Assembly (NCBI RefSeq): GCF_016584105.1
Contig: NZ_NRSM01000008.1
Location: 62,001-126,000 of the forward strand
DNA: 64,000 nt
Reading direction: 5' to 3'
Source: Ectothiorhodospira shaposhnikovii
GTDB taxonomy: Bacteria; Pseudomonadota; Gammaproteobacteria; Ectothiorhodospirales; Ectothiorhodospiraceae
The position numbers were made by a program, and so were the translations under genes. How positions within the stretch are numbered: the first letter of the stretch is position 1; every line of letters begins with the position of its first letter. Below, piece by piece: positions 61,946-64,000 of the stretch. Under the pieces are notes generated by a model. That model did not search any database, had not been told where the DNA came from, and saw nothing but the letters and a program-made list of their open reading frames with translations.

Positions 61946-62006
61946 GATCTACAGTCACGGATCGCAGATCTAGTGTGACGGATTGCGATCTATTGTCACA
62001 CTCGCG
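61946..62006. repeat. Three imperfect 20-21 base direct repeats
   Basis: Three units start with GATCTA at 61946, 61967 and 61987, spaced 21 and 20 bases (two helical turns). Each continues with GTsAC and, in the first two, GGATyGC. They are probably binding sites for one regulator of the downstream choline-binding protein, or repeated DNA without function. Confidence 0.5.
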
Positions 62007-62011
62007 GACTT

Positions 62012-62040
62012 CCGTCACTCCCGCCTTCGCGGGAATGACT
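62012..62040. repeat. REP-like palindromic element, copy 3
   Basis: CCGTCACTCCCGCC followed by TTCGCGGGAATGAC forms a hairpin closely related to copies at 4830 and 42363. It is a single unit here. Confidence 0.7.
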
Positions 62041-62098
62041 GACTCAGAACATCCCGAATGTCATGCCCGTTCCGGGGCGAATGAGGAGAAGAGTCGAC

Positions 62099-63049
62099 AT
62101 GCATCGTTTGCTGAGCGCAATCACCATATCCGCCATGAGCCTGACCGGTATCACCCATGCCGCCGAACCCGATGAATGCGGGCAGGTGCGGTTTGCCGAG
62201 GTGGGCTGGACCGACATCACCGCCACCACGGCGACGGCCCAGGTGGTTCTGGAAGGCATGGGTTACGACACCCGCAGTCTCACGGTGTCCGTTCCCATCG
62301 CCTATGCGGGGCTGGAGAACCAGGATTTCGACGTCTTTCTGGGCAACTGGATGCCGAGCATGGCCAGCATCATCCAGCCCTATCTGGAGCGGGGAACGGT
62401 GGAGACCATCGCCACCAACCTGGAGGGCGCCAAGTACACCCTGGCGGTGCCCCGGTATGTGCATGATGCCGGTGTGACCCATTTCAGTGATCTGGCGGAG
62501 CACCGCCGCCGGTTCGGCGGGCGCATCTACGGCATCGAATCCGGTAACGACGGTAATCAGATCATTCAGCAGATGATGGATGACGATGCCTATGACCTGG
62601 GACGTTTCCGCCTCATGGAGTCCAGTGAAGCCGGCATGCTGGGGGAGGTACGTCACAATACCGCCCGTGAGGAATGGATCGTGTTCCTGGCCTGGGAGCC
62701 CCATCCCATGAACACCCGTTTCGACATCGCCTACCTGGAAGGCGGCGAGGACTACTTCGGCCCGGATTTCGGTGCCGCCACGGTACACACCAACGTACGT
62801 ACCGGCTACACGCAGCAGTGTCCCAATGTGGGGCGTCTGCTCAGTCAGCTGTCCTTTACCCTGGAGATGGAAAACCATCTCATGGATCAGATCATGAACC
62901 GGGACGTGGACCCCAAGGTGGCGGCACGCGTCTGGCTGCAAGACAATTCTGATGTCCTGGAAGGCTGGCTGGACGGTGTCACCACCCGGGACGGTGAAGA
63001 TGCCTTCAACGCCGTGACCCAGGCCATCACCGCGGCGCTGGTCGAGTAG
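62099..63049 (+). CDS. Choline ABC transporter substrate-binding protein (ChoX-like)
   Basis: A 316-residue exported protein with a signal peptide (about 1-21, ending HAA). The mature part has an OpuAC/ProX-type fold: VRFAEVGWTDITATTA, FDVFLGNWMPSM with its aromatic box tryptophan, GIESGNDGNQI and EWIVFLAWEPHPMN. These match choline or betaine binders. AGGAG lies 10 bases before the ATG at 62099. No permease or ATPase gene lies near it, although the next gene is fully in view; the partners must be elsewhere. It is divergent from betIBA. Confidence 0.88.
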   Translation: MHRLLSAITISAMSLTGITHAAEPDECGQVRFAEVGWTDITATTATAQVVLEGMGYDTRSLTVSVPIAYAGLENQDFDVFLGNWMPSMASIIQPYLERGTVETIATNLEGAKYTLAVPRYVHDAGVTHFSDLAEHRRRFGGRIYGIESGNDGNQIIQQMMDDDAYDLGRFRLMESSEAGMLGEVRHNTAREEWIVFLAWEPHPMNTRFDIAYLEGGEDYFGPDFGAATVHTNVRTGYTQQCPNVGRLLSQLSFTLEMENHLMDQIMNRDVDPKVAARVWLQDNSDVLEGWLDGVTTRDGEDAFNAVTQAITAALVE

Positions 63050-63135
63050 TTCTCCATCCCCGGGCCGGCCCGTTGGCAGGCAGTGATGGGGTCGGGTGCA
63101 GACGTTCCGGAGGTAATCGGCTATCTTCAACCTCC

Positions 63136-64000
63136 ATGACACCACCCCGCCGCATCGCCCACCTGGACATGGATGCCTTCTATGCCTCCGTGGAGTTGCT
63201 GCGTCATCCGGAGTTGCGTGGCCGGCCCGTGGTGATCGGCGGTCGCCGCCGCGCCCTGGGGGAACCCGGGCAGGCCGCCGCCGCCAGGCTTGAGGCCTAT
63301 GCCGGACGCGGGGTGGTCACCACGGCCACCTATGAGGCCAGGGCCCTGGGTGTTGCCTCGGGCATGGGCCTGATGAAGGCGGCCCGCAAGGCCCCGGATG
63401 CCATCCTGCTGCCGCCGGACTTCGAGGCCTACCGGGACTATTCCCATCGCTTCAAGACGGCGGTGGCCGCCATCGCCCCCTGTATCGAGGACCGGGGCAT
63501 TGATGAGATCTATATCGACCTCACCCACGTCCCCGGTGCATCCGGACCCCTGGGGCAGCGGCTCAAGCAGGCCGTGCTGGATGCCACTGGCCTGACCTGC
63601 TCCATCGGCATCGCCCCCAACAAGCTTCTGGCCAAGCTCTGTTCCGAGCTGGATAAACCGGACGGCCTCACCCTGCTGACCATGGACGATGTGCCGACAC
63701 GGATCTGGCCCTTGCCGGTGGCCAAGGTCAACGGCATTGGGCCCAAGGCCGCCGCCCGGCTGGAGGCCCTGGGCATCCTCACCGTGGGGGATCTGGCCGC
63801 CTGCGGCCCTGGTCTGCTGCGGGAGCAGTTCGGACCCGCCCAGGGGGCGTGGCTGCATCAGGCGGCCCGGGGTATTGATGACCGGCCGCTGGAAACCGAG
63901 TCCGTGCCACGCTCGATGAGCCGGGAGACCACCTTCGAGCGGGACCTGCATCCCCGTGAGGACCGTGCCGAGCTGTCCGAGATCTTCTCAGCCCTGTGCG
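63136..64000 (+). CDS. dinB: DNA polymerase IV (partial, cut by window end)
   Basis: The first 288 residues of a Y-family polymerase. The catalytic motif HLDMDAFYASVE is present, followed by PVVIGG and the DEIYID motif with the second acidic pair. Later SIGIAPNKLLAKL and the helix-hairpin-helix KVNGIGPKAAARLEALG are typical. The insert GRRRALGEPGQAAAARLEAY before the RGVVTT segment is longer than in E. coli DinB. The ATG at 63136 gives the family N-terminus. The gene runs off the window, so it has no visible stop. Confidence 0.92.
   Translation, partial: MTPPRRIAHLDMDAFYASVELLRHPELRGRPVVIGGRRRALGEPGQAAAARLEAYAGRGVVTTATYEARALGVASGMGLMKAARKAPDAILLPPDFEAYRDYSHRFKTAVAAIAPCIEDRGIDEIYIDLTHVPGASGPLGQRLKQAVLDATGLTCSIGIAPNKLLAKLCSELDKPDGLTLLTMDDVPTRIWPLPVAKVNGIGPKAAARLEALGILTVGDLAACGPGLLREQFGPAQGAWLHQAARGIDDRPLETESVPRSMSRETTFERDLHPREDRAELSEIFSALC

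Overview
The window is GC-rich, densely coded chromosomal DNA from a gammaproteobacterium. The best fit is a purple sulfur bacterium of the Ectothiorhodospiraceae type. That placement is inference. It rests on the gammaproteobacterial gmk-rpoZ-spoT order, a BciB-like 8-vinyl reductase expected in a bacteriochlorophyll maker, a Calvin-cycle/glycolysis block (tkt-gap-pgk-pyk-fba plus fbp), a complete cytochrome c maturation set, and choline-to-betaine genes typical of halophiles. No rRNA, tRNA, CRISPR array, prophage, insertion sequence or defence island was seen. Most of the window is ordinary core genome.

Layout. 274-4086 (-): a tight four-gene run of alpha/beta hydrolase, sohB, an MFS permease and ppnP. 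4276-7116 (+): a DUF4399 protein, REP-like palindromes, fbp, and a periplasmic protein with two thioredoxin domains. 7195-10369 (+): gmk-rpoZ-spoT. 10444-12033 (-): a basic hypothetical protein, a DsbA-like oxidoreductase and a 47-residue membrane protein. 12121-13768 (+): alpha/beta hydrolase and TauE/SafE permease. 13788-17465 (-): a TakP-like TRAP transporter and a glutathione peroxidase. 17581-23716 (-): gltBD, divergent from a PII-like protein with an NtrC-like site between them. 24648-29251: an MscK-type channel and a patatin.

29248-38851 holds all ccm genes, split into two divergent groups: ccmEFGHI followed by bciB on the minus strand, and ccmABCD on the plus strand behind a cheV gene. 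An FNR-like box lies between the groups. Next to ccmD is an orphan tetrahaem NrfH/NapC-type cytochrome. 39643-42334 (+) is a signalling trio: a response regulator with a repeat-like helical domain, a soluble histidine kinase and a GAF protein. 42577-47911 carries rdgC, an outer-membrane porin, a thioesterase, an atypical Nramp-family transporter, an MnmM-like methyltransferase and a YqiA-like esterase.

48031-56722: metK (-) diverges from tkt-gap-pgk-pyk-fba (+). With fbp, these enzymes cover sugar-phosphate interconversion for carbon fixation or gluconeogenesis; Rubisco and phosphoribulokinase are not in the window. 56875-63049: pldA, then betA-betB-betI (-) with two BetI-type palindromes ahead of betI, and a divergent choline-binding protein. 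The window ends inside dinB. Genes work together mainly in four modules: nitrogen assimilation (gltBD, PII-like), cytochrome c maturation and redox (ccm, NrfH-like, thioredoxin and DsbA proteins), central carbon flow, and osmoprotection.
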